This document shows, piece after piece, positions 6,044-12,734 of a DNA stretch of 12,734 nt. Position 1 is the stretch's first letter; the number at the start of each line of letters is the position of its first letter. Made by a program: the position numbers and the translations under genes. Source of the stretch: JAICIG01 sp035532215 (GTDB lineage Bacteria; Planctomycetota; Planctomycetia; Pirellulales; JAICIG01); contig DATKRK010000272.1 in assembly GCA_035532215.1 (NCBI GenBank), forward strand, positions 1-12,734, in the 5' to 3' direction. Under the pieces are notes generated by a model that saw nothing but the letters and a program-made list of their open reading frames with translations, ran no database searches and was not told the DNA's origin.

Positions 6044-9000
6044 ATGGCGGGCAAGCGCACTCTTGGACTCGACATCGGTTCCAATTCCATCGGCTGGGCA
6101 ATCATAGAAACTGGCGGCGACGATGGACGTATCGTTGCGACTGGGGTACGCATCTTTCCCGAAGGCGTCGATCGCGATCAGCAAGGAGGCGAGCTTTCCA
6201 AGAACGCAGCGCGTCGCGACGCGCGCGGCATGCGACGACAGATTGCACGCCGAGCGCGACGAAAAAAGCGGCTTCGCGAAGCGCTCGCACACGTCGGCCT
6301 TTATCCCGCGGACCGTGCTGCGCAGTTGGAACTGGAACGGCTGAATCCCTACGAGCTTCGTCGTCGCGCCCTCGGCGAACGTCTGGAACCCTTCGAAATC
6401 GGCCGCGTACTTCTGCACCTGAACCAGCGCCGCGGGTTTTTATCGAACCGCAAGGCTGATCGGCAGAAAAAGGCGGAAGACTCAAAGCTGCTGGCCGAAA
6501 TCAGCGAATTGGCCAAAGACATCGCCGATGCCGGCCACGCGACGCTGGGCGAACATCTCGCAGCGCTGCAAGATTCGGCGCCGCTCGAACGTGTGCGCGG
6601 CAAGCATACGCGCCGTTCGATGCTCGAGGAAGAATTCGAGAAGATCTGGGAGTCGCAGCGCCGCTTTCATCCGCAGTTGCTCAGCGAGGAACTCAAACAC
6701 GGTCGCCGCGGCCGACAGAGCTACCCGCGCAAGCCCGAACGAATTGGCAAAGGCGGAGCCGCGGCCGTTGCGGAAGTCGGTTTGCACGGGTTGATCTTTT
6801 TCCAGCGGCCGATGTACTGGCCGAAATCGGTGGTCGGCCAATGCGAGTTCGACCCTAAACAAAAGCGATGTCGGCGCGCCGACCGCGCGGCGCAGCGGTT
6901 CCGCCTCTTGCAAGAGGTGAACAACCTGCGGATCCTTCACACTGACGGGGAAATCTGTGAGCTGTCCGACTCGCAACGCGGTGCGTTATTGGCGCTGCTG
7001 GCGAGTCACGAGAAAGTCGAATTCTCCAAGATTCGCACGACGCTCGGCCTCTTGGACAGCGACGCCTTCAACCTGGAACAAGGCGACCGCGGCAAGCTGC
7101 TGGGCATGAAGACCGACGCGATCCTGGCAAACGCGAAGTTCTACGGGAAAAAATGGCACGCCCTTCCTGAAGATCGCAAGACCGCGATCGTGCGTTCGCT
7201 TCTCGAGGACGATGAGCCGGAATTCAAGCGGCGAGCGGTTGAGGAATTCAAGATCGACGCGGCTGTCGCCGAGCGAATGCTCGAAGCCCCTTTGCCCGAA
7301 GGCTACGCCAGCCTGGGCCGCGAAACGATCGAACGCCTGTTGCCCTTTCTCGAAAAGAGGCTGCCTCTCGTTGCACGCGACGGCAGCCCGTCCGCCGCGC
7401 GCCTCGCGGGGTTCTTGGCGCCGTGGGAGAGGCCGCTGCCCAAGGGCAACTTCCTGCCCAAACCGCCGGAAATCACCAACCCGCTCGTCCGTCAAGCGCT
7501 ATTCGAAGTCCGCAAATTGCTGAACGCGATCGTCCGCGAGTACGGCAAGCCCGATGCCATTCATGTGGAGCTGACTCGCGAGGTCAAAGGATCCGCCGCG
7601 CAGCGCAGCGAGCGGACCAAACGGATGCGCGAGAACGAACGCCAACGCGACCGGATCGCGGCGATTCTCGAAGAGCACGGCGAAAAGCCGACGCGCTCGA
7701 AGATCGAGATCTATCGGCTGTGGGAGGAACAACGCCAGGTGTGCGTCTATTCAGGCCGCGAGATCAGCATCCGACAATTGCTGGGCGGCGAGGTCAACGT
7801 CGATCATATTCTGCCCTATTCGCGCAGCCTCGACGACTCGCTGCTGAATCTCGTCGTCTGCTTCCGCGACGAAAACGACGCCAAAGGAAATCAAACGCCG
7901 CACGAATGGCTGGCGGCGACGGCCCCCGAGAAATACGAGCAGTTGCTGCTCCGCGCGAGCAAGCTTCTCTATGCGAAGCGAGTCCGCTTTAGCCAGCGCT
8001 CCTGCGAATTGCAGGAGTTCATCAACCGGCAACTAAGCGACACGGCGTACATCACCAATGTCGTGCTCGACTATCTGCGCTCGTTGGACGTCGACCTACT
8101 GGGAACCAAGGGCCAGCTCACGTCCGAACTGCGCCACGAATGGGGGCTGAATACGGTGTTGCGCCACGACGACGTCAACCGCAAGAACCGCGACGACCAC
8201 CGGCACCACGCGGTCGATGCCGTCGTCGTCGCGCTGACCGACCGTTCGCAGCTGCAGCAGCTTGCCAAACGCCGCGGAGCGGACGCGTTGCCGGCGCCCT
8301 GGCCGACGTTCCGCGCCGACATCGAGGCGGCCGTGAATGCGATCAACGTGTCTCATCGCGTCCGGCGGAAGGTGGCTGGCGCGTTGCACAACGAAACGGT
8401 CTACGGCCCGACCGAAACCGAGGGCGTATTCGTCCATCGCAAGCCGCTCGGTGAATTGACGGTCGCGATGGTCCCTCTGATCCGCGACGACGTGATCCGA
8501 ATGATCGTGGTCGATCGCTTGCGGAAATTCGGGATCGTCCTCGACGGCGCGAAGCGCGAGAAGAAGACGATTCCCAAGGATGCCTGGCGAGAGCCGTTGC
8601 GCATGCCCTCGGGCACGGTCATCAAAAAAGTGCGGCTGCTTGAAAAGGACAAGACGATCACGCCGTTGCGGGGCGCCGCGCAGTTCGTCAAACCGAACGC
8701 AAATCACCACCTCTGCATTTTTGCCGTCACCGACGAAAAAGGGCGCGAGAAGCGGACCGCGAAGTGGGTGAATATGATGGAGGCCGCTCGACTCGTCCGC
8801 GCCGCCGAACCGCTGATCCAGCGAACGCATCCGGACCACCCATCGGCGCGTTTTTTAATGTCGATAAGTCAAGGCGAGATGCTCTTGGCCGAGTTTGGTG
8901 GCGCCCAGAAGCTTGTGCGTTTCAAGACGGGCGCGTCTACATCGGGACAACTCTGGTTCTTGGAACACACCGACGCGAGTCGCGACTCAAAGCCTTATTC

Positions 9001-9076
9001 CGCCATGGTCGGCACGCTCAAGGCCCGCAAAGTCACGGTCGATCTCCTGGGCCGGATTCGCTGGGCCAACGACTGA
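6044..9076 (+). CDS. cas9: Cas9, type II-C RNA-guided endonuclease
   Basis: Cas9 cuts both strands of DNA matched by a crRNA:tracrRNA guide. The protein has 1010 residues, in the compact II-C range. The ATG at 6044 is chosen because MAGKRTLGLDIG puts the catalytic Asp at position 10, a G-rich stretch lies just upstream, and the earlier ATG (5987) overlaps the tracrRNA promoter. RuvC-I is at about 5-20 (D10). An Arg-rich bridge helix follows at about 54-81, then a REC lobe to about 480. RuvC-II contains E509 in IHVELTRE. HNH has VDHILPYS with H588, and N611 exactly 23 residues later. RuvC-III has H722 and D725 in HHAVDAVVVAL. The last 200 or so residues form the wedge and PAM-interacting region, so the PAM cannot be read from sequence. 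No catalytic residue is missing and the frame is intact. It is followed by cas1 after 113 bases. Confidence 0.97.
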   Translation: MAGKRTLGLDIGSNSIGWAIIETGGDDGRIVATGVRIFPEGVDRDQQGGELSKNAARRDARGMRRQIARRARRKKRLREALAHVGLYPADRAAQLELERLNPYELRRRALGERLEPFEIGRVLLHLNQRRGFLSNRKADRQKKAEDSKLLAEISELAKDIADAGHATLGEHLAALQDSAPLERVRGKHTRRSMLEEEFEKIWESQRRFHPQLLSEELKHGRRGRQSYPRKPERIGKGGAAAVAEVGLHGLIFFQRPMYWPKSVVGQCEFDPKQKRCRRADRAAQRFRLLQEVNNLRILHTDGEICELSDSQRGALLALLASHEKVEFSKIRTTLGLLDSDAFNLEQGDRGKLLGMKTDAILANAKFYGKKWHALPEDRKTAIVRSLLEDDEPEFKRRAVEEFKIDAAVAERMLEAPLPEGYASLGRETIERLLPFLEKRLPLVARDGSPSAARLAGFLAPWERPLPKGNFLPKPPEITNPLVRQALFEVRKLLNAIVREYGKPDAIHVELTREVKGSAAQRSERTKRMRENERQRDRIAAILEEHGEKPTRSKIEIYRLWEEQRQVCVYSGREISIRQLLGGEVNVDHILPYSRSLDDSLLNLVVCFRDENDAKGNQTPHEWLAATAPEKYEQLLLRASKLLYAKRVRFSQRSCELQEFINRQLSDTAYITNVVLDYLRSLDVDLLGTKGQLTSELRHEWGLNTVLRHDDVNRKNRDDHRHHAVDAVVVALTDRSQLQQLAKRRGADALPAPWPTFRADIEAAVNAINVSHRVRRKVAGALHNETVYGPTETEGVFVHRKPLGELTVAMVPLIRDDVIRMIVVDRLRKFGIVLDGAKREKKTIPKDAWREPLRMPSGTVIKKVRLLEKDKTITPLRGAAQFVKPNANHHLCIFAVTDEKGREKRTAKWVNMMEAARLVRAAEPLIQRTHPDHPSARFLMSISQGEMLLAEFGGAQKLVRFKTGASTSGQLWFLEHTDASRDSKPYSAMVGTLKARKVTVDLLGRIRWAND

Positions 9077-9189
9077 AAGCCGGTTTTCATTGGCGCCTCG
9101 CGATGACGCCAATTATGCTAGGCACTGCTCCAGGGAGTTTGCTTTTCCGCGCCATGGATGGTCCTCACTCGCTTAATCGAGGACCGCCA
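9077..9189 (+). promoter_or_regulatory. cas9-cas1 spacer with a hairpin over the cas1 ribosome site
   Basis: This 113-base gap holds two hairpins. The first pairs ATTGGCG (9089-9095) with CGCCAAT (9107-9113). The second pairs GGTCCTC (9160-9166) with GAGGACC (9179-9185), and its right arm contains the GAGGA Shine-Dalgarno (9179-9183) of cas1. A weak internal promoter is possible: TTGGCG (9090-9095), 18 bases, TATGCT (9114-9119). The spacer could thus set cas1-cas2 expression apart from cas9; this is inference. Confidence 0.4.
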
Positions 9190-10080
9190 GTGATCAAACG
9201 CACGCTTGAAATCTCGCGCGATCCGGCCTATCTGTCGGTGTCGCTCGACCAACTGCAAATCAAGCGAGAGGATCATCCCCCGGCGAGCATTCCCTGCGAG
9301 GATATTGGCGTGGTGCTCGTCGACCATCCGCAGGTGACGTACACGCACGGGGCGCTCGTCAAGCTCGCGGAGTCGGATGCCGTGGTCGTCGTTTGCGGCA
9401 AGAACCACTTGCCGGTGGCGCTCGTGATGCCGATCGCCGACCACAGCCAGGTCGTATGGCGCGTCAACGAACAGATCGCCGTTGGCAAACCGCTGCGCAA
9501 GCAGCTCTGGAAGCAATTGGTGCAGGCCAAGGTGCGCGCCCAGGCCGCTGTCTTGCCGCCCGACTCCGCCGCGCGGCGAAAACTGCTGGCGCTCGCGAGG
9601 CAGGTTCGTTCCGGAGATCCGGAAAACGTCGAGGCCCGCGCTGCGCGCGTCTATTGGGGCTGCTGGCTGCCGGACCGGCCGTTTCGCCGCGATCCTGACG
9701 GCGACGATTTGAACCCGCTTTTGAACTACGGCTACGCCGTCGTCCGCGCGGCCGTGGCGAGGGCCATCGTGGCCGCCGGTTTGCTGCCGTCGCTGGGGCT
9801 GAAGCACTGCCATCGCGCGAATGCCTTCTGCCTGGCCGACGATCTGATGGAACCGCTGCGCCCGCTGGTCGACGACCGCGTGCGCAGGCTGTCGCTGGAA
9901 GGCGTCGAACGAGTCGATCAGCAGTCGAAGGCATCGCTGCTGGAACTGCTTTCGGAGGAGGTCGCCTTCTTGGGCGAGCGCGGCCCGTTGATGGTCAACC
10001 TGCACCGCTTTGTCGCGTCGCTGGTCCGCTGTTATCGCGGCGAAGACGAACGATTGGCGATTCCCCAACGATGCAAATAA
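9190..10080 (+). CDS. cas1: Cas1, CRISPR integrase
   Basis: Cas1 is the integrase that, with Cas2, inserts new spacers into the array. The protein has 296 residues, a typical type II length. The GTG at 9190 is chosen because GAGGA lies 6 bases upstream and the product then begins IKRTLEISRDPAYLSV, the usual start of type II Cas1; an in-frame ATG at 9154 would add 12 residues not seen in the family. The metal-binding catalytic residues are visible: E148 in ENVEARAARVYWG, H206 in LGLKHCHRANAF, and D218/E221 in ADDLMEPLRPLVD. The gene overlaps cas2 by 10 bases, so the two are probably translationally coupled. The open frame runs far upstream through the end of cas9, but that part is out-of-frame shadow. 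No csn2 or cas4 accompanies it, supporting subtype II-C. Confidence 0.95.
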   Translation: MIKRTLEISRDPAYLSVSLDQLQIKREDHPPASIPCEDIGVVLVDHPQVTYTHGALVKLAESDAVVVVCGKNHLPVALVMPIADHSQVVWRVNEQIAVGKPLRKQLWKQLVQAKVRAQAAVLPPDSAARRKLLALARQVRSGDPENVEARAARVYWGCWLPDRPFRRDPDGDDLNPLLNYGYAVVRAAVARAIVAAGLLPSLGLKHCHRANAFCLADDLMEPLRPLVDDRVRRLSLEGVERVDQQSKASLLELLSEEVAFLGERGPLMVNLHRFVASLVRCYRGEDERLAIPQRCK

Positions 10081-10400
10081 GCGGATATCGCTGCATGTGG
10101 CTGCTCACGATGTTCGACCTGCCGGTCGACACGAAGAAAGCGCGAAAAGCCTACACAAGGTTCCGCAAGGAGCTTTTGCGGGATGGTTTCGTTATGATGC
10201 AGTATTCCGTCTATGTCAGGCATTGCCCGAGCGAAGAAAATGCACAGGTTCACCTCTCGCGCGTCCAGCGATGGCTCCCCGACGACGGCGAGGTGCGGCT
10301 GCTGTCGCTTACCGACAAACAATTCGAGCGGATGCGCATTTTTTGGGGGAAATTGCGCAAACCCGCCCCGCCGCCCTCTCGTCAAATCGAACTTTTTTGA
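10071..10400 (+). CDS. cas2: Cas2, spacer acquisition subunit
   Basis: Cas2 is the small protein that bridges two Cas1 dimers in the spacer-integration complex. It has 109 residues. Diagnostic stretches are MWLLTMFDLPVDTKKARKAY with the conserved Asp of FDLP, then RFRKELLRDGFVMMQYSVYVRHC, and near the end EVRLLSLTDKQFERM and the QIELF tail. The ATG at 10071 overlaps the cas1 stop and gives an SGYRCMW leader like that of related Cas2 proteins. A start at 10095 (MWLLTM) remains possible, and neither has a clear Shine-Dalgarno. The first repeat of the array begins 50 bases after its stop. Confidence 0.94.
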   Translation: MQISGYRCMWLLTMFDLPVDTKKARKAYTRFRKELLRDGFVMMQYSVYVRHCPSEENAQVHLSRVQRWLPDDGEVRLLSLTDKQFERMRIFWGKLRKPAPPPSRQIELF

Positions 10401-10450
10401 GCCTGCCCGCTTCGCAAGCCTTGCGGGGTCAATCGCTTAGGTAGGAAGGA
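10401..10450. other. cas2-array junction
   Basis: Fifty bases separate the cas2 stop from the first repeat. CCCGC (10406-10410) can pair with GCGGG (10423-10427), but no T-run follows on either strand, so I do not call a terminator. If the leader for spacer uptake lies on the cas2 side, it would be in this stretch. It is short and not AT-rich. Confidence 0.35.
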
Positions 10451-10814
10451 AGTGTAACCGATCCTAGCCTGCGACCAATCCGCAACCGCAACCTCGCGCG
10501 GTCGATCAAGCCCTACAGTGTAACCGATCCTAGCCTGCGACCAATCCGCAACGCGTGCTCCTTGCGCAGCAGGCGGCGCATAGTGTAACCGATCCTAGCC
10601 TGCGACCAATCCGCAACACAAGTGACCGGCGTGAATCTACTGCGCCGAGTGTAACCGATCCTAGCCTGCGACCAATCCGCAACGGCGCGACGATCGGCGA
10701 CGCGACGGGCGTCAGTGTAACCGATCCTAGCCTGCGACCAATCCGCAACTGCGCGGCGAACGCGGCCGCGAACCCGACAGTGTAACCGATCCTAGCCTGC
10801 GACCAATCCGCAAT
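10451..10814 (-). CRISPR. type II-C CRISPR array, 6 repeats and 5 spacers
   Basis: The 36-nt repeat reads on the plus strand AGTGTAACCGATCC... and ends ...CCAATCCGCAAC. Copies lie at 10451-10486, 10517-10552, 10582-10617, 10648-10683, 10714-10749 and 10779-10814. The first five are identical; the sixth differs only in its last base (T for C). Spacers are 30, 29, 30, 30 and 29 nt and all differ. The tracrRNA anti-repeat is made on the minus strand, so crRNA is also read on minus, opposite to cas9-cas1-cas2. In that sense the repeat starts GTTGCGG and ends GGTTACACT, where TACACT resembles a -10 element. A promoter in each repeat would start RNA about 6 nt into the spacer, leaving about 24 nt of guide, as described for Neisseria II-C crRNAs. 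I see no spacer match elsewhere in this window. Confidence 0.96.
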
Positions 10815-10906
10815 GCACGAAAACTGGACGTCGCGCCCACGGTGCTGTAATCTATCCGGGTGGTGGGTGGGGGCGAATCGCTTTATCAGCGCAGCCCGCG
10901 AAGGCG
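10815..10906 (-). other. gap between regulator gene and CRISPR array
   Basis: Ninety-two bases lie between the stop of the regulator gene and the crRNA-sense first repeat. I see no terminator with a T-run. AGCGC (10888-10892) and GCGCT (10904-10908) can pair weakly. In crRNA sense this is where a conventional leader would be, but it is not AT-rich. Confidence 0.35.
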
Positions 10907-12313
10907 CTATTCGCCGCCTTCGGCGACCAGATCGGGAACGAGCAGATAATCGCTGCGGTTGGCGGCGGGGCGGGAGGAAGCGAAACTGTCGAGCGAAATG
11001 GGCTTGCCCAAGGCGGCCAGCGAGCCGCGGGTGACGAAGCCGGTCGGACGGCCGGAATGCACGATCTCGGCGCGGTTGGCCTCGTTGCGCTGGAAGAACT
11101 CGAACAGCGTTTGCACCGTCGTTTCTTCTTCATAGCAAGGGGCGTCGGCGGCGAGAATCTCGCCCACCGTCTGCGAACTCAGCGAGAGCGAGGCGAGCCG
11201 TTCGCGGATTTCGTCGGCCGTCACCACGCCCAAGAGTTGTCCGTCGGGATCGACGACCGAGAGCGCCTCGAGTTGGCAGGCTTCGAGAAATTCGAACGCT
11301 GCTTCAAGCGTTTCTTGCTGGCCGAACGAGACGACGTTGGAGGTCATGATGTCGCGGGCGACGGCGCTGCGCAGCGGATCGCCGCCTCCGGCGCCGCGGC
11401 CCGTCGTCAATTCGGCGATCTTGCCGGCGCCGACGACCCGGTTCCGCCCGGCTTGCTTGGCGATCGCCAGCGGATGCTCGGCTTTTGCCAACGCCGCTTC
11501 AGGAGCGGAGTCGGCTTCGAGCGCGGCGACGCCGAAGCTGGCCGTGACCTTGACGGTCTGGCCGTTCGGCGAAAATTCCGCGGCGGCCAGCGCACGCCGG
11601 CAGCGATCGGCCCAGTTCACCGCCTCGGCCTCCGTCGCGGCCTCGTGCAAGAATGCGAAGCGGTTGCCACTGATTCGGAAGACCTGTTCGTCGTTCTCGC
11701 ACTGCTCCTTGAGCCGCGTCGCGATCGCCGCCAGCGCCGCGTCTCCGGCGAGACGCCCATGGAGGTCGTTGACGCGGGCGAAGAAATCGACGTCGGCCAG
11801 CACGCAATACAGCGTGTTGCGGCGGTTGTAAGCATCGGCCAGCCGCCGCGCAAGCATTTCGTCGAAGACCAGCCGCGTGGCGGTCTGCGTCAGCGGGTCG
11901 TTCCGCCGCAGCCGGTTGAGCCGGCCTTCGTACTCGACCATCCGGGCGCCGGCGCGCAGGCGAGAAAGCAGTTCGCCATAGACCAACGGTAGCGCTAGGA
12001 AATCGTCGGCGCCCGCTCGCAACGCCTCGATCAACGCATTCGAATCGGTCGTGGCGGTAAGCAACAACACATACGTGTAATCCCGCAGATTGCGCGTGCG
12101 GATTCGCCGGCAAAACTCGACGCCGTTCATTTCCGCCATTTCCCAGCCGGCGATCACGAACTGCGGCCGGTAATATTCCAGGGCGGTCAACGCCTGAGGA
12201 CCGCTGCCGGCTTGCAGCACTTCGTAGCCCACGAGTTGCAAAAAGTTCGACAGCGACCAGACGACGGCAGGCTCGTCGTGGGCGACCAGGACGCGATAGG
12301 CTTGGGAATTCAT
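10907..12313 (-). CDS. degenerate receiver - GGDEF - tandem CBS signalling protein
   Basis: The protein has 468 residues with the start at 12313 (MNSQAYRVLVAHDEP), where the receiver fold begins; a TTG farther upstream only adds a charged tail. Residues 6-120 are a response-regulator receiver. The phospho-acceptor Asp is replaced by G56 (VIAGWEM), the usual Lys of the KP motif is L108 (LALPL), and T86 is kept. Residues about 130-310 are a GGDEF fold (NDPLTQTATRLVFDEM, ADVDFFARVND). The signature itself is SGNRF (215-219), so diguanylate cyclase activity is unlikely, and I see no RxxD inhibitory site. Two CBS domains follow at about 319-372 and 381-435; in other proteins these bind adenine nucleotides. 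The likely role is a ligand-sensing or protein-protein regulator rather than a c-di-GMP maker. Upstream, TATAGT (12368-12363 on minus) could be a -10, with no clear -35. The stop codon lies 92 bases before the CRISPR array, on the same strand. Confidence 0.87.
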   Translation of the reverse strand: MNSQAYRVLVAHDEPAVVWSLSNFLQLVGYEVLQAGSGPQALTALEYYRPQFVIAGWEMAEMNGVEFCRRIRTRNLRDYTYVLLLTATTDSNALIEALRAGADDFLALPLVYGELLSRLRAGARMVEYEGRLNRLRRNDPLTQTATRLVFDEMLARRLADAYNRRNTLYCVLADVDFFARVNDLHGRLAGDAALAAIATRLKEQCENDEQVFRISGNRFAFLHEAATEAEAVNWADRCRRALAAAEFSPNGQTVKVTASFGVAALEADSAPEAALAKAEHPLAIAKQAGRNRVVGAGKIAELTTGRGAGGGDPLRSAVARDIMTSNVVSFGQQETLEAAFEFLEACQLEALSVVDPDGQLLGVVTADEIRERLASLSLSSQTVGEILAADAPCYEEETTVQTLFEFFQRNEANRAEIVHSGRPTGFVTRGSLAALGKPISLDSFASSRPAANRSDYLLVPDLVAEGGE

Positions 12314-12436
12314 AGCGGTCTTTGCTCGTTTCGCTCTTTCGGCAGGCAGCAAGCTCGCTTGAACTATAGTGCGCGGGCGAACATGCGACGGCGCGGCGGG
12401 CCGGCAAACCGTTTTTCCGGGTGCAGGACAGGGTTC

Positions 12437-12530
12437 GGCGTGGAAAAAGGGGACATTCTACTTTTTCTGGCACGCAAACATGTCCTTGCGCGGTTTCATG
12501 AAAAAGTAGAATGTCCCCTTTCTCCACGCC
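12437..12530. repeat. 31-bp inverted repeat, REP/MITE-like hairpin
   Basis: Bases 12437-12467 and 12500-12530 are reverse complements over 31 positions with a single mismatch, around a 32-base loop. The shared core reads GGGGACATTCTACTTTTTC. From memory, similar cores recur between genes in many bacteria, where some are tied to REP-associated (Y1) transposases; that link is not shown here, since no transposase is present. A strong RNA stem-loop is expected on either strand. Confidence 0.65.
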
Positions 12531-12627
12531 CGGCTGGCGCCGATTCTAAGGATGGCAGCGGTCCTTCGATTTTCTCGTCCGGCGGCCGCCTCGGGGCGGA
12601 TTTCGTTCTAGAGTTGATTTGGCGCCG

Positions 12628-12643
12628 CAGCGCAATTGCGCTG
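12628..12643. repeat. 16-base perfect palindrome
   Basis: CAGCGCAATTGCGCTG is perfectly self-complementary. With small bulges the symmetry extends to GCC and GGC on either side. It could be a homodimeric regulator's operator or a small hairpin. The gene it might serve would lie beyond the right edge. Confidence 0.3.
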
Positions 12644-12734
12644 TTGGCAAGGAAAATCGGTTTCGCTCGTCCGGCGGTGCGGTTCGATGCGCCGCCGGCA
12701 GCGAGCGGCAAGCCAAGCGCGAGGCGTTTCAAGA

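Larger units (their letters stand above)
12314..12734. other. intergenic region to the right edge
   Basis: No convincing gene is seen. A minus-strand open frame from 12732 to 12496 has an out-of-frame-like composition and runs into the inverted repeat, so I leave it out. The region holds the regulator gene's likely promoter area, a 31-bp inverted repeat (12437-12530) and a 16-base palindrome (12628-12643). Confidence 0.5.

Noticed and set aside
8764..9189. Upstream extension of the cas1 open frame
   Set aside because: It overlaps the end of cas9 in another frame. Cas1 family proteins begin at the IKRTLEISRD segment, and a Shine-Dalgarno supports the GTG at 9190.
10406..10427. Terminator after cas2
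   Set aside because: CCCGC and GCGGG can pair, but no T-run follows on either strand, and the T6 run at 10393-10398 precedes the hairpin.
10530..10785. Open frames on both strands encoding repeated peptides such as RIGRRLGSVTL
   Set aside because: They are translations of the CRISPR repeats and spacers, not genes.
11057..11992. 311-residue plus-strand open frame opposite the regulator gene
   Set aside because: It mirrors the receiver-GGDEF-CBS coding frame, and its Arg/Gly/Val-rich composition has no recognisable motif.
12496..12732. 78-residue minus-strand open frame at the right edge
   Set aside because: It ends inside the 31-bp inverted repeat and has the composition of non-coding GC-rich DNA with no recognisable family.

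Overview
The window is GC-rich and looks like a chromosomal piece of a planctomycete, probably from a Pirellulales-like lineage. That placement is an inference. It rests on a Tat-exported DUF1501 protein, a very long GspD-like repeat protein, weak or absent Shine-Dalgarno sequences at several genes, and long intergenic stretches. No rRNA or other taxonomic marker gene is present.

Layout: (1) 1-366, a possible tail of an upstream gene and a spacer holding a small palindrome. (2) 367-3489 (+), a secreted protein of 1040 residues built from repeated secretin N-type (NolW-like) modules, with no visible secretin barrel. (3) 3490-3779, a convergent intergenic region holding an 18-bp perfect inverted repeat (MITE-like) and a GC-rich hairpin. 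(4) 3780-5219 (-), a DUF1501 protein with a twin-arginine signal. (5) 5220-5867, about 650 bases with no convincing gene. (6) 5868-10814, a complete type II-C CRISPR-Cas locus: a minus-strand tracrRNA, then cas9, cas1 and cas2 on plus, then a six-repeat array. (7) 10907-12313 (-), a receiver-GGDEF-CBS protein whose two signalling active sites are both degenerate. (8) 12314-12734, non-coding, with a 31-bp inverted repeat and a 16-base palindrome.

The CRISPR locus is the main system here. Cas9 is compact (1010 residues) and keeps all RuvC and HNH catalytic residues. Cas1 and Cas2 would acquire spacers, and there is no csn2 or cas4, hence subtype II-C. The tracrRNA can be delimited from sequence alone. 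A sigma70-like promoter (TTGACG, 17 bases, TAGAAT) places the start at the first base of a full-length 36-nt anti-repeat, and a terminator with a seven-T run ends it about 107 nt later. The anti-repeat fixes crRNA orientation: the array is read on the minus strand, toward the cas genes. Each repeat ends (crRNA sense) in TTACACT, compatible with the repeat-embedded promoters known from other II-C systems. The same element is kept in the anti-repeat pointing into cas9, so the tracrRNA gene and the cas9 promoter may be one bidirectional, repeat-derived unit.

All functional statements come from reading the sequence and from knowledge of the families; no database search was run.
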